Shown here piece after piece: positions 34,771 to 43,489 of a DNA stretch of 64,000 bases. Position 1 is the stretch's first letter; every line of letters begins with the position of its first letter. The notes under the pieces are model-generated. The model was not told the DNA's origin and made no database searches. It saw nothing but the letters and a program-made list of their open reading frames with translations. A program made the translations under genes and the position numbers. Source of the DNA: Acidimicrobiales bacterium (GTDB lineage Bacteria > Actinomycetota > Acidimicrobiia > Acidimicrobiales > SZUA-35); NCBI GenBank assembly GCA_020630195.1, contig JAHDBV010000009.1, forward strand, positions 1-64,000, given 5' to 3'.

Positions 34771-35799
34771 TCAGGCCAGGGTGATCCGACCGGCCCCGTC
34801 GGTGACGGTGCCGATGATCGCCGCGGCGTGGCCACTCGTGGCGAGCGCCGCCACCATCTCGTCGGCCGCATCGGGATCGACACCGACGACGAGCCCGCCC
34901 GAGGTCTGGGCATCGGCACACAGCAGGGCGTCGTCCTCGGAGCGGGCGCCCCGGTCGAGCTGGTCGCCGACGTGGGCGAGGTTCCGGCGGGTCCCGCCGG
35001 GCACGACACCCTCGGCGATGAGTTCGCGGACCGTCGGCAGCACGGGGATGGCGTCGACGTCGAGGGTGACGTCGACCGCCGATTCCACTGCCGCCCGGCC
35101 GAGATGCCCGAGCAGTCCGAACCCGGTGACGTCGGTCCCGCCGGAGACCCCGGCGTCGACCGCGAGGCGGGCGGCCTCTGCGTTGAGTCGGGTCATCGAC
35201 GACACGGCGACGGCGACGGCGGCCTCGTCGGCGACGGCGGCCTTGATGGCCGTGGCCAACACCCCGATGCCGAGGGCCTTGGTGAGCACGAGTCGTTGGC
35301 CGGAGCGGAGCCCGGCATTGGTGATGAGCTGATCCGGCGCCACCTCACCCACCACGGCGAAGCCGAACTTCGGTTCCGGATCGTCGACGGTGTGTCCACC
35401 GGCGATCACGAAGCCCCCGTCGAGTGCGATGTCCTGGGCGCCGAGCAGCACGTCGCCGAGGAGGTCGTTGGAGAGCTCGTCGGAGTTCCAGCCCACGAGG
35501 TTGAGCGCGAGGATCGGGCGCCCGCCCATGGCGTAGACGTCGGAGACCGCGTTGGCCGCGGCGATCCGACCCCACAGTCGGGCGTCGTCGACGAGGGGGG
35601 TGATGAAGTCGGCCGTGACCACGAGCGCGCGGTCGTCGTCGAGGCGCCACACGGCGGCGTCGTCGCCGGTGGTGGCGTCGACCAGGAGTCGGTCGTCATC
35701 GATGGGTTGCAGGCGGCGCAGCACGTGCGCCAGATCGCCGGGGGCGAGCTTGCAGGCTCAACCGGCGCCGTGGCTGAACTGGGTCAGTCGTCGTGTCAT
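34771..35799 (-). CDS. selD: Selenide, water dikinase - itself a selenoprotein (in-frame UGA at codon 14)
   Basis: SelD makes selenophosphate from selenide and ATP. The body from residue 26 on is a clear SelD (DVYAMGGRPILALNLVGW, GGHTVDDPEPKFGFAVVG, GVSGGTDVTGFGLLGHLG, CADAQTSGGLVVGV). Upstream of any normal start the same frame continues to ATG 35797-35799 with a strong GGAGG ribosome-binding site, reading MTRRLTQFSHGAG, then TGA (35758-35760), then ACKLAPG. That is the invariant SelD glycine-rich loop with the TGA exactly at the catalytic Cys (Cys17 of E. coli SelD, GAGCGCK). So residue 14 is selenocysteine. Without it the enzyme would lack the catalytic residue, the conserved Lys and its start signal. 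Full length is 342 residues. Confidence 0.95.
35715..35760 (-). promoter_or_regulatory. Candidate bacterial SECIS element of selD
   Basis: The UGA (35758-35760) is followed after 26 nt by GGCGCA-CGUGC-UGCGCC, a perfect 6-bp stem with a 5-nt loop whose second base is G. The loop starts 32 nt after the UGA, within the range accepted for bacterial SECIS elements. It would recruit SelB with Sec-tRNA. The stem is less canonical than that of the second selenoprotein. Confidence 0.62.
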
Positions 35800-35823
35800 C
35801 TGCGTCACCTCCTCCCGGTGGTT

Positions 35824-35844
35824 CCCGCCCGCTCCGACGGCGGG
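35824..35844. repeat. GC hairpin CCCGCC-N9-GGCGGG between selD and the hydrolase gene
   Basis: Perfect 6-bp arms in the divergent promoter region, just upstream of the -10 box of the plus-strand hydrolase. It may be an operator or a chance GC palindrome. No T tract follows on either strand. Confidence 0.35.
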
Positions 35845-35855
35845 CCTGGTGATCG

Positions 35856-35861
35856 TACGCT
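35856..35861 (+). promoter_or_regulatory. -10 box TACGCT of the alpha/beta hydrolase gene, leaderless arrangement
   Basis: TACGCT ends 6 nt before the ATG at 35868. No ribosome-binding site fits between the predicted start of transcription and the ATG. Confidence 0.5.
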
Positions 35862-35867
35862 GCGGAC

Positions 35868-36641
35868 ATGAACCCCGGTGCGCCAGATCCTCATCCCCAC
35901 ACCTTCGTCGGCAGCCGTGGGGCGGAGCTGGTGGGCATGCTGCACCGCCCGGCCGGCCCGGCCAAGGGCTCGGTGCTGCTCGCGCACTGCTTCACCTGTT
36001 CGAAGGACATCTTCACGATGACCCGTCTGGCGAAGGGCCTCGCCGAGGCCGGCTACGTGGCGTTCCGCTTCGACTTCACCGGTCGGGGCGAGTCGGGTGG
36101 TGACTTCGCCGACAAGACCGTGTCGGGCAACGTGGGCGACCTCGTGCGTGCCGCCACCGCCCTCATCACCGAGAACGTCGGCCCGTGTGTGATGATCGGC
36201 CACTCCCTCGGCGGAGCCGCCGTGCTGCTCGCCGCCGAGCGCATCAAGACCGTGACCGAGGTGATCACGGTGGCGGCACCGAGCGACGTCGCCCACGTGA
36301 CCCATCTGTTCGCCGACGATCTCGAACGCCTCCGGGAGCAGGGCCGCACCGAGGTGTGCATCACGGGGCGGACCTTCGAGCTCGACCACGGCTTCGTCGA
36401 GGACCTCGCCGAGCACGACGTGTTGGCCGCCGCCGCGGCACTCGACCGTCCCTATCTCGCCATCCACGCCACCGACGACGACGTGGTGTCGTTCGAGAAC
36501 GCCGAGGCGTTGATCGCCGCCGCGTCGGAACCGAAGCAGCTCCTGGCGCTCGACTCGGGTGGCCACATGTTCGGACCGCGTGACGCGTCCGACGCCGTGC
36601 TCGCCGGCATCCTGGCGTTCCTCGACGACCACCGGGGATGA
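35868..36641 (+). CDS. Alpha/beta hydrolase (OsmC-associated type)
   Basis: A 257-residue serine hydrolase. The unusual oxyanion-side motif HCFTCSKD (residues 41-48), FRFDFTGRGESGGDF, nucleophile GHSLGGAA and final LDSGGHMF with the catalytic His are visible. HCFTCSKD marks the hydrolase family that elsewhere is fused to an OsmC peroxide-reductase domain; here no OsmC part is present. The two Cys in the motif suggest redox sensitivity. It is divergent from selD, so a shared redox theme is possible but not proven. Confidence 0.87.
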   Translation: MNPGAPDPHPHTFVGSRGAELVGMLHRPAGPAKGSVLLAHCFTCSKDIFTMTRLAKGLAEAGYVAFRFDFTGRGESGGDFADKTVSGNVGDLVRAATALITENVGPCVMIGHSLGGAAVLLAAERIKTVTEVITVAAPSDVAHVTHLFADDLERLREQGRTEVCITGRTFELDHGFVEDLAEHDVLAAAAALDRPYLAIHATDDDVVSFENAEALIAAASEPKQLLALDSGGHMFGPRDASDAVLAGILAFLDDHRG

Positions 36642-36660
36642 CCCCGGGCGCCCGCCACGA

Positions 36661-37500
36661 TCAGGCGGCGGGTTTCGTCGCCAGGATCGAGAACTGCAGC
36701 GGCACCCGATGGCGCTCGTCGGCGGGCAGGCGGAACACCTCGCCGTCGGCCTCCATCCAGGAGAAGAACTTCCAGTCGAGATGGTCGTACTCGGCCACGG
36801 CGGTGATCGTGAGCCCCGCATCGAGCAGGGCCTGGATGATCGAGCCCAGCGAGTGCGTCCACTCGTAGCTCACGGAGTGCTCGAGGGTCGCCGAGCCCTC
36901 GTAGCTGGTGGCGTGGTCGAACCGGTTCGGGCGTCCGCTCGGCAGGTAGTCGTAGCGGACCGAGTAGACGCCGTCGTCGCGGTCGTCGTCGAGGCTGTAG
37001 AGCATCGGGTGCCCGTCACGGATGAAGAACCGACCACCGGGGCGCACGAACCCGGCCACGATGCGGGCCCACTCGACGATGTCGGGCAACCAGCAGATCG
37101 TGCCGACGCTCGTGTAGACGAGATCGAAGTCGCCCTCGACGTGCGCCGGGGCGTCGTAGAGGTCGCATTCGACGTAGTCGATGTCGAGACCCGTCTCCTC
37201 GGCGAAGCCCCGGGCCGCGGCGAGCGCCTCCGGGGAGAAGTCGACGCCGGTCGTCCGGGCCCCGAGACGCGCCCAGGACAGGGTGTCGGTCCCGATGTGG
37301 CACTGGAGGTGCAACAGATCGAGCCCGTCGACGTCGCCGAGGATCTCGGCATCGTGGGACACGACCTTCGTCAGACGATCCGGCGCCGCGAGCAGCGGGG
37401 CGATCGCGTAGCCGTCCGGAGCGATGTGGCCGGCGACGCGGTCGTTCCAGTTGGCCAGGTTGGCGGCCCGCTCGGCGTCGAACCCGATGGCGTCGCTCAT
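36661..37500 (-). CDS. Class I SAM-dependent methyltransferase
   Basis: A 279-residue protein starting MSDAIGFDAERAANLANWND. The SAM-binding strand reads LLHLQCHIGTDTLSWARLGA, with HIGTDT replacing the classic GxGxG loop, followed by VDFSPEALAAARG. This form is common in actinobacterial methyltransferases annotated by general family only. The acceptor is unknown. Its ATG overlaps the stop of the upstream LOG gene by 4 nt, so the two are translationally coupled. Confidence 0.85.
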   Translation of the reverse strand: MSDAIGFDAERAANLANWNDRVAGHIAPDGYAIAPLLAAPDRLTKVVSHDAEILGDVDGLDLLHLQCHIGTDTLSWARLGARTTGVDFSPEALAAARGFAEETGLDIDYVECDLYDAPAHVEGDFDLVYTSVGTICWLPDIVEWARIVAGFVRPGGRFFIRDGHPMLYSLDDDRDDGVYSVRYDYLPSGRPNRFDHATSYEGSATLEHSVSYEWTHSLGSIIQALLDAGLTITAVAEYDHLDWKFFSWMEADGEVFRLPADERHRVPLQFSILATKPAA

Positions 37501-38465
37501 CGGTCGGCGTCGAGCAGCTCGACGACCTCGGCCACGTCGGCCACCCGATGCACCCGGTCGCTGCCGGGGCGTGGCCGGCCCTCGTGGTCGACGAAGACGG
37601 CCCGCAACGCGGCTTCGAGGCCCGAACGCGACCACCACTCCGGATCGTCGGGTGGGTCGAGCAGGATCATCGGCGACGGGGCGCCGACGGTGCGGTAGGC
37701 GTTCTGCGCCGCGTCCTGGAACAGCTCCTGGGCCGTGCCGGGACCACCCTTGGTGAACACGATGCCGCTCGTGCAGATGGCGAGCAGACCGTCCTCGCGC
37801 ACCGAGTTGGCGAAGTACTTGGCGATGTCGGTGGCGAACGGGTTGGTCGGCTCGTGCCCGTAGAACCAGGTCGGCACGGCGAGGCTCGTGGTGGGGTCGG
37901 CCAGTTCGGCAGCGACCTCGAGTGCGGCCGCGGCGAACCCGTCACCATCGTCGTAGAAGGTCGGGCTCGCCCCGAGGCGGGCGAGCCACCCGTCGAGCGC
38001 CGCCCGATCGACCGCACTGGCCGCCGCGCCGAGGTTGGCGGCCTCCATCGCGCCCGGGCCGCCGCCGGTGGTGAGGCAGTACCCCGCGGCGGCCACGGCC
38101 GCGCCGAGCTCGACGGCCTGGGTGTACCCGGCGCTGCCGCGCTGGAGGGCGTGACCCCCCATCACGCCGACGAGGCGGCGACCGGCACGGAACTCGTCGA
38201 GTGCCACGGTCATCCCGTGGTCGTGCAGCCGGTGGGCGAGGGCGGCGGCCGGCGGGACGGGCGGGCGGCCCGAGACCTCCGCCTGGAGATAGATCGCCCA
38301 GTCGACGGTGGCCTCGAGGCCCCCGTCGTCGAACCCGGCGTAGAGGTCGTCGGGCCGGTAGAGCCGGTCGGGTGTGGTCTCGAAGGGGCGGGGGCCGAGG
38401 AGATCGTCGAGCCGGTCGAGCACGGCGTCGATCTCGGGGCGCCAGGAGGGGGAGGCGTGGTTCAC
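37497..38465 (-). CDS. LOG-family protein (TIGR00725/LOG-like nucleotide-binding)
   Basis: A 322-residue protein with a Rossmann-like core. Markers are GVMGGHALQRGSAGYTQA, TTGGGPGAMEAANLGA and TKGGPGTAQELF, the latter corresponding to the PGGxGTxxE phosphoribohydrolase motif of LOG enzymes. The motif is shifted (KGGPGTAQE), so a cytokinin-type phosphoribohydrolase activity is plausible but not assured; it is longer than plant-type LOGs. GTG start at 38463-38465; the extension upstream is shadow of the LacI gene. Confidence 0.82.
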   Translation of the reverse strand: MNHASPSWRPEIDAVLDRLDDLLGPRPFETTPDRLYRPDDLYAGFDDGGLEATVDWAIYLQAEVSGRPPVPPAAALAHRLHDHGMTVALDEFRAGRRLVGVMGGHALQRGSAGYTQAVELGAAVAAAGYCLTTGGGPGAMEAANLGAAASAVDRAALDGWLARLGASPTFYDDGDGFAAAALEVAAELADPTTSLAVPTWFYGHEPTNPFATDIAKYFANSVREDGLLAICTSGIVFTKGGPGTAQELFQDAAQNAYRTVGAPSPMILLDPPDDPEWWSRSGLEAALRAVFVDHEGRPRPGSDRVHRVADVAEVVELLDADR

Positions 38466-38524
38466 ACCTCCGAGTCTGCCAACTCCGCGGCGACGAACCG
38501 GATCGGCGCCGGATCGATGCCCGG

Positions 38525-39556
38525 TCAGCCCGCCGGGGCCGGCGCGCCGGGCAGCGCGGTCGAGCGCCGCACGATCAGTGCCGTGTCGAGGATCTCGTGT
38601 GCCGGCCCGGCATCGGGCTCGGACAGGGCGAGCATCACCAGGCGGGCGGCCTTGGCCCCGATCTCGTCCACCCGCTGGCGCACCGTGGTGAGTCCGAACG
38701 CCTCGGCGACGTCGTGGTCGTCGACCCCGACCACCGACAGCTGCTCGGGGCACGACCAGCCGAGTTGGCGGGCCCCGTCGATGGCGCCGAAGGCCATCTC
38801 GTCCGACATGCAGAACACCGCAGTCGGCGGCTCGGGGTCGGCGAGCATCTCGATCACGGCTTCCCGCCCGCCCTGGAGCATGAACCCGCCGGAGCGGATC
38901 CGACTCGGCGGGAGGTCGATCCCGGCCTCGGTGAGTGCGGCCACCGCACCGGCCCGGCGACCCGTCGGTGCCTTGAAGCCGACGTCGAAGTGGGGGTAGC
39001 CGCCGATCACCCCGATGTCGCGGTGTCCGAGCTCGAGGAGGTGCTCGACCGCGAGGCGGCCGACGTTCATGTCGTCGATCCGCACCGACGAGAAGCACGG
39101 CGTCGTGGTGCCGACGGTGACGATGCGAGCCCCCGCGTGGAGCAGGCGATCGGCCTCGCCGTCGGTCATGCCGATGTCGATCATCACCGCGGCGTCGCAG
39201 CGACCCCACCAGGCGCCACGACCACTCAGGAACCGACGGCGGTGCTCATCGGTGGGCACGACGTACAACGACACGTCGAACCCGGCCTCGTTGGCGAGGG
39301 TCTCGATGCCGGCCACGACCTTGGCCGAGTACCAGGCGTCGAGCACGGGCACCGCGATCGCGATCGTCGCCGTCCGGCCGACGGCCAGACGCGAGGCCCG
39401 CGGGTCGACGACGTAGTCGAGCTGCTCGGCGGCCTCCCGGACCCGTCGCCGGGTGGAGTCGGCGACGTTCGGCATGTCCCGCAACGCCCGCGACACCGTC
39501 GCCACGGAGACGCCGGCGGCGGCCGCCACGTCTTCGATGGTCACGGGTCGAGCCAC
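38525..39556 (-). CDS. LacI-family transcriptional regulator
   Basis: A 343-residue repressor with the N-terminal HTH VTIEDVAAAAGVSVATVSRA, hinge helix region DPRASRLAVGRT, and a periplasmic-binding-protein-like effector domain (IAIAVPVLDAWYSAKVVAGI, PTAVFCMSDEMAFGAIDGA, LSVVGVDDHD). These proteins bind a sugar or related ligand. GTG start. An operator matching the LacI consensus lies 22 bp upstream, suggesting autoregulation; the aldo-keto reductase gene 82 nt upstream on the same strand may be part of its regulon. Confidence 0.94.
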   Translation of the reverse strand: MARPVTIEDVAAAAGVSVATVSRALRDMPNVADSTRRRVREAAEQLDYVVDPRASRLAVGRTATIAIAVPVLDAWYSAKVVAGIETLANEAGFDVSLYVVPTDEHRRRFLSGRGAWWGRCDAAVMIDIGMTDGEADRLLHAGARIVTVGTTTPCFSSVRIDDMNVGRLAVEHLLELGHRDIGVIGGYPHFDVGFKAPTGRRAGAVAALTEAGIDLPPSRIRSGGFMLQGGREAVIEMLADPEPPTAVFCMSDEMAFGAIDGARQLGWSCPEQLSVVGVDDHDVAEAFGLTTVRQRVDEIGAKAARLVMLALSEPDAGPAHEILDTALIVRRSTALPGAPAPAG

Positions 39557-39578
39557 GGTGCTCCTTGCGCACGGTCGA

Positions 39579-39592
39579 TGAAAGCGGTTGCA
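39579..39592. promoter_or_regulatory. LacI-type operator TGAAAGCGGTTGCA
   Basis: Fits the LacI/PurR-family consensus TGnAAnCGnTTnCA at every fixed position. It lies between the end of the aldo-keto reductase gene and the lacI-type start, so it is most likely an autoregulatory site. Confidence 0.65.
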
Positions 39593-39638
39593 ATCTACCG
39601 ATCGGCGCAGGTGGCGTCAGATTGACTCCCGCCGTCGC

Positions 39639-40535
39639 TCAGGGCAGCGGCTGGCCCTGGGACGCCTCGATGATGTCGTAGACGTCGTTGCGGTCGAGCG
39701 TGACGTTCGCGGCGGTCATCATGTCGGCCAACCGGTCGGGGTTCTGCGAGCCGAGCAGCGGGATCACGCGGGCCGGATGGCTCAACACGAAGGCGACGCA
39801 GATCGCGGCACGAGACACACCCTCCCGCTCGGCGAGCCCGTCGAGGACCTCGATCAGTGCCGGTGGCACGTCGACACCGGTGGCGAGCCGGCCGCCGGCG
39901 AGGGGGCTCCACGCGAGCGGAACCGTGCCGTGCTGCATGGCCCGGTCGAACGTGCCGTCACGCATCGGGTCGAGGTGGGCCGGGGAGAACTGGGGCTGGT
40001 CCGTGACGAGCGGCGCCTCGAGATGGTGGCGGAGGGCGTCGGTCTGCTCGATCGTGAAGTTGGAGACCCCGATCTCACGGATCTTGCCCTCGGCGACGAG
40101 CGCATCGAGGGTCTCGGCCAGGGCGGCCGGGTGCGTGAACATGTCCGGCCGATGGATCTGGTAGAGATCGATCGTGTCAGTCTGGAGCCGGCGGAGCGAC
40201 GCCTCGACGGCCGAACGCAGGTAGGCGTCGGACGAGTCGTAGGGAAGCGGCGGCATGATCCCGCCCTTGGTGGCGAGCACCATCCGGTCCCGCAGGCCGG
40301 GCGTGGCGGCCAGCACGTTGCCCATGATCTCCTCGACCTGCCCGAAGGCGGTCCCGCCCCAGTCGAGGCCGTACACGTCGGCCGTGTCGATCAGGTTCAG
40401 GCCGAGGTCAAGCGCCGTCTCCAGCACCCCCCGGGCGGTGTCGACGTCGCCGTCGGTGAAGCGCCAGCACCCGAAGGCGAAGGCGCCGACGGTGAACTGG
40501 CCGATGGTGCGATCCGAGGTGTCGACGAGCGTCAT
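39639..40535 (-). CDS. Aldo-keto reductase family protein
   Basis: A 298-residue TIM-barrel reductase. Asp/Tyr in LIDTADVYGLDWGG, Lys in VLATKGG, His in YQIHRPD, and the cofactor loop IPLLGSQNPDRL match the family. It resembles the YdhF/oxidoreductase subgroup (GVSNFT present). The ATG at 40535 is the first in frame. Downstream comes a LacI regulator, so carbohydrate-linked regulation is possible. Substrate unknown. Confidence 0.92.
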   Translation of the reverse strand: MTLVDTSDRTIGQFTVGAFAFGCWRFTDGDVDTARGVLETALDLGLNLIDTADVYGLDWGGTAFGQVEEIMGNVLAATPGLRDRMVLATKGGIMPPLPYDSSDAYLRSAVEASLRRLQTDTIDLYQIHRPDMFTHPAALAETLDALVAEGKIREIGVSNFTIEQTDALRHHLEAPLVTDQPQFSPAHLDPMRDGTFDRAMQHGTVPLAWSPLAGGRLATGVDVPPALIEVLDGLAEREGVSRAAICVAFVLSHPARVIPLLGSQNPDRLADMMTAANVTLDRNDVYDIIEASQGQPLP

Positions 40536-40615
40536 GACGCCACGCTACCCAGGTGACGACGCGGCGGAGACCGGGCCGCGGCCCGGTCTCCGTCGGTGCC
40601 GGGAGATCCCGCGGA

Positions 40616-41443
40616 TCAGCCCAGCCGGTCGAGTTCGTCAGCCACCCGGAACTCGACCTCGGCTCGCACGCCGGCGGGCATGCCGGCCAGGAACGTGTCG
40701 TAGGCCTCACTCGGCACCGGACCCTCGAACGTGCCCGTGAACTCCTCGTCGGAGTAGGTACCGGCCTCGACCCGCAGCTCCATCCGGATCCCCTCGGCCG
40801 TCTCGGACGAGGCGAGGAACACGCTGTGGACATCGACGAGATCGCTGGCGACGATCACGTCGAGTGCGGTCGCCTCGTCCCGGCAGGGTTCGATCGCCTC
40901 GGCCAGGCGGCGCTGGTCGACGTCGTACCGGACGACCGCATCGTCGGCGTCGAGGGTCGCGAGCACGACCCGGTCGGCCGTCGCCTCGAGCACGTCGAGG
41001 TCGATGAACGGCGACTCGGTGCCGTCGGCGTTCCTGAGCGCCACCCGGTCGCCGTCGGGTTCGAACCAACCCGCATGCCCCTCGATGCCCGGGCCGAGCT
41101 CGGCGACGAGGGCGCGCTCGACGACCGTCCGACAGTCGGCGAAGAGGGTGTCGCCGGCATCGAGGGTCGACCAGTCGCCGATCAGCTCCCGCTGTTCGGC
41201 GGGAGTGAGCCCGACCGGGGGCTCGGGCGAGAGCTCGGGCAGAGGGAGCGTCGTCGACGTCGGGGGGATCGACGCCCCGTCGTCGGGGTCCGCATCGCCG
41301 GGCGCAGCGACCGGAGCCGTGGTCTCGGTCGAGGAGGTCCCACGGATCGCGCCGGCACCTTCGGCGACCGAGGCGCCGATCGTGACCACCGCCGCCGTGC
41401 TGGCGAGCGCGATGAGGGTTCGGGAGAGGGTGGAGACAGCCAT
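40616..41443 (-). CDS. Secreted hypothetical protein
   Basis: A 275-residue protein with an N-terminal signal-like segment (MAVSTLSRTLIALASTAAVV), then a Pro/Thr-rich spacer (residues 40-75) and a folded acidic domain beginning near LTPAEQRELIGDWSTL. No family is recognised. Two Cys (CRTVVER and PCRDE regions) could form a disulphide outside the cell. The ATG at 41443 follows AAGGA. It is divergent from the two-component system, so it may be one of its targets. Confidence 0.7.
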   Translation of the reverse strand: MAVSTLSRTLIALASTAAVVTIGASVAEGAGAIRGTSSTETTAPVAAPGDADPDDGASIPPTSTTLPLPELSPEPPVGLTPAEQRELIGDWSTLDAGDTLFADCRTVVERALVAELGPGIEGHAGWFEPDGDRVALRNADGTESPFIDLDVLEATADRVVLATLDADDAVVRYDVDQRRLAEAIEPCRDEATALDVIVASDLVDVHSVFLASSETAEGIRMELRVEAGTYSDEEFTGTFEGPVPSEAYDTFLAGMPAGVRAEVEFRVADELDRLG

Positions 41444-41570
41444 GTCGGGTCCTTCGGTGGGGGGAACACGAGCAGCGTCGGTCACCGTGCCTGAATGCCT
41501 ACCGGTACGAATCTGAACGGCATCGGAACGCCGATCGACGCCACCCACGGTCGAGTTCGACGCCCGCCCG

Positions 41571-41576
41571 TAAGGT
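41571..41576 (+). promoter_or_regulatory. -10 box TAAGGT of the response regulator gene, leaderless arrangement
   Basis: TAAGGT ends 6 nt before the ATG at 41583, leaving no space for a ribosome-binding site. Confidence 0.5.
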
Positions 41577-41582
41577 CGCGTC

Positions 41583-42239
41583 ATGCGGCTCCTGGTCATC
41601 GAGGACGACCCCGACATCGGTGACGTCCTCCGGCGCGGGCTCGCCGCCGAGGGGTGTCGGGTCGACCTCGCCGACAACGGCCCCGACGGGTTGTGGCGGG
41701 CGAGTGAGGGCGAGCACGACGCGATCGTGCTCGATCTGCTCCTGCCGGGCATGAACGGCTACGAGGTCTGCCGCCGCCTCCGGGCCGACGGCATCACCAC
41801 CCCGGTCCTCGTGCTCACGGCGAAGGACGGCGAGCTCGACCAGATCGACCTCCTCGAGCTCGGCGCCGACGCGTTCCTCACCAAACCCGTCACCAGCTCG
41901 CTGCTCGTCGCCCACCTCCGGGCGTTGGTGCGGCGGGGCGGCGTCATCGTCGAGCGGATCCACACGGTCGGCGCCCTCTCCTACGACGAGGACCGCCAGC
42001 GCTGCACCCTCGACGGCGCGCCGATCCGTCTCACCGGGCGGGAGCACGACGTGATCCTCGAACTGTTCCGCACCACTGGCTACTGCGGCCGCGAGCAGCT
42101 GCTCCGGGCCGTCTGGGGCTTCGACTTCGACGGCGATCCCGGCATCATCGACGTCTACATCCGCCGGCTCCGGGCCAAGATCGGCGCCGATCGCCTCGAG
42201 AACCGGCGGGGCCTCGGCTACCGACTGGTGGCGATGTGA
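41583..42239 (+). CDS. OmpR-family response regulator
   Basis: A 218-residue regulator. Receiver domain with acidic pair VIEDDPD, phosphorylated Asp in AIVLDLLLPGMNGYE (about residue 51), Thr/Ser in VLTAKDGE and Lys in TKP. The C-terminal winged helix contains LTGREHDVILELF and IIDVYIRRLRAKIG. It binds DNA when phosphorylated by the kinase encoded next. The stop overlaps the kinase start by 4 nt. Confidence 0.95.
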   Translation: MRLLVIEDDPDIGDVLRRGLAAEGCRVDLADNGPDGLWRASEGEHDAIVLDLLLPGMNGYEVCRRLRADGITTPVLVLTAKDGELDQIDLLELGADAFLTKPVTSSLLVAHLRALVRRGGVIVERIHTVGALSYDEDRQRCTLDGAPIRLTGREHDVILELFRTTGYCGREQLLRAVWGFDFDGDPGIIDVYIRRLRAKIGADRLENRRGLGYRLVAM

Positions 42240-43480
42240 ACCTCGAACGTCGCCTCGGTGGGGTGCGCGGCACGGTCACCCGGACCACCCTCGTCGTCAC
42301 CGCGCTCACGCTCACCGTCGTCGGGGTCCTCGGTTCGATCTCGTTGGCCCGCCTCGCCGAGCGCGACATCGATCGGGCCATCGTCGACACCCTCGACGAG
42401 GTGGAGCAGCGCTACCGCGCCGGCGATCGGTTCGTGTCACTCACCCACCCCTCGGGTGTCGAGGTCCTCGTCGACCGGACCTTCCGGGACACCGGATCCA
42501 CCGATCAGATCGTCCGGACCCGACCGATCGTGGTCGACGACACCGAGGTCGTCCTCTCCGCCCGCGTGACGACCCGGGGCCTCGACAGCACCCTCCGGAC
42601 GATCCGACGGACCCTGTGGCTCCTGGTCCCGCTCGCCGCCGCACTCACCGCGCTCGTGGCGAACCTGGCCGTTCGCCGCAGTCTCCGGCCGGTCTCGGAG
42701 ATCACCGACGAAGCCGAACGCATCGCCGCAGGCACCGGCTCGGGCCGCGTACCGGTGCCCGACACGGGCGACGAGATCGAACAACTCGCCGAGACCGTGA
42801 ACATGATGCTCGACGCCGCCGACGCCGCCCGGGAGCGTCAGCGACGCTTCGTCTCGGACGCCTCACACGAACTCCGGACGCCGCTGATGGTGTTGTCGGC
42901 CGAGGCCGACCTCGCCCGGCGACATCCCGACGGGGTCGATCTCGCGGCCTTCGCCGCCACCGTCGAGACCCAGACCAACCGGCTCGACCGTCTGACCGAC
43001 GACCTGCTGATGTCGTCGTCGATCGCGGAGCAACACGCCGAGCACCTCCCGGTCGACCTCGCGGCCATCGTCGGCGAGGAGATCGACGCGGCCGGCTTCC
43101 CCGTGGCCGTCACCCGCGAGCTGGTGTCTCCGGTCGAGGTGACGGGCGACGCGGTCGTGCTCCGTCGAGCGGTCCGCAACATCCTGGCCAACGCCCGCCG
43201 TCACGCCGACCGTGCGGTACGGGTCGAGCTGTCCATGACGACCGGACTCGCCCGCCTCGCCGTGGAGGACGACGGGCCGGGCATCGCTCCGCCCGATCGC
43301 GGCCGGGTCTTCGAACGCTTCGCCCGGCTCGACGACGCCCGCGCCCGCGACACCGGCGGCGCGGGCCTCGGTCTCGCCATCGTCGCCGAGGCGGCGGCCC
43401 GCCACGGCGGGCGCGCCGTCGCCGTCGATCCGCGCCACCTGGACGGCGCCAGGATCGAGCTCGACCTGCCGCTGGTGTGA
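42236..43480 (+). CDS. Sensor histidine kinase
   Basis: A 414-residue membrane kinase. First helix at about 18-40, an extracellular loop of about 75 residues, second helix at about 122-142, HAMP (PVSEITDEAERIAAGTGSGR), phospho-His in DASHELRTPLMVL, and ATP-binding N, G1 (VEDDGPGIAP) and G2 (GAGLGLAIVAEAAARHGG) boxes. The short extracellular loop suggests a membrane or small-ligand signal. GTG start coupled to the response regulator. Confidence 0.95.
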   Translation: MNLERRLGGVRGTVTRTTLVVTALTLTVVGVLGSISLARLAERDIDRAIVDTLDEVEQRYRAGDRFVSLTHPSGVEVLVDRTFRDTGSTDQIVRTRPIVVDDTEVVLSARVTTRGLDSTLRTIRRTLWLLVPLAAALTALVANLAVRRSLRPVSEITDEAERIAAGTGSGRVPVPDTGDEIEQLAETVNMMLDAADAARERQRRFVSDASHELRTPLMVLSAEADLARRHPDGVDLAAFAATVETQTNRLDRLTDDLLMSSSIAEQHAEHLPVDLAAIVGEEIDAAGFPVAVTRELVSPVEVTGDAVVLRRAVRNILANARRHADRAVRVELSMTTGLARLAVEDDGPGIAPPDRGRVFERFARLDDARARDTGGAGLGLAIVAEAAARHGGRAVAVDPRHLDGARIELDLPLV

Positions 43481-43489
43481 CCGGGCCGA

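Noticed and set aside
34771-35724. selD as a 317-residue protein starting at 35724
   Set aside because: It would lack the catalytic loop GAG-U-ACK that every SelD has, and there is no ribosome-binding site near this GTG.
35800-35867. A tRNA(Sec) gene next to selD
   Set aside because: The hairpin at 35824-35844 and GGTTCCCGCC look partly like a T arm, but no acceptor stem, anticodon arm or CCA-adjacent pairing can be built.
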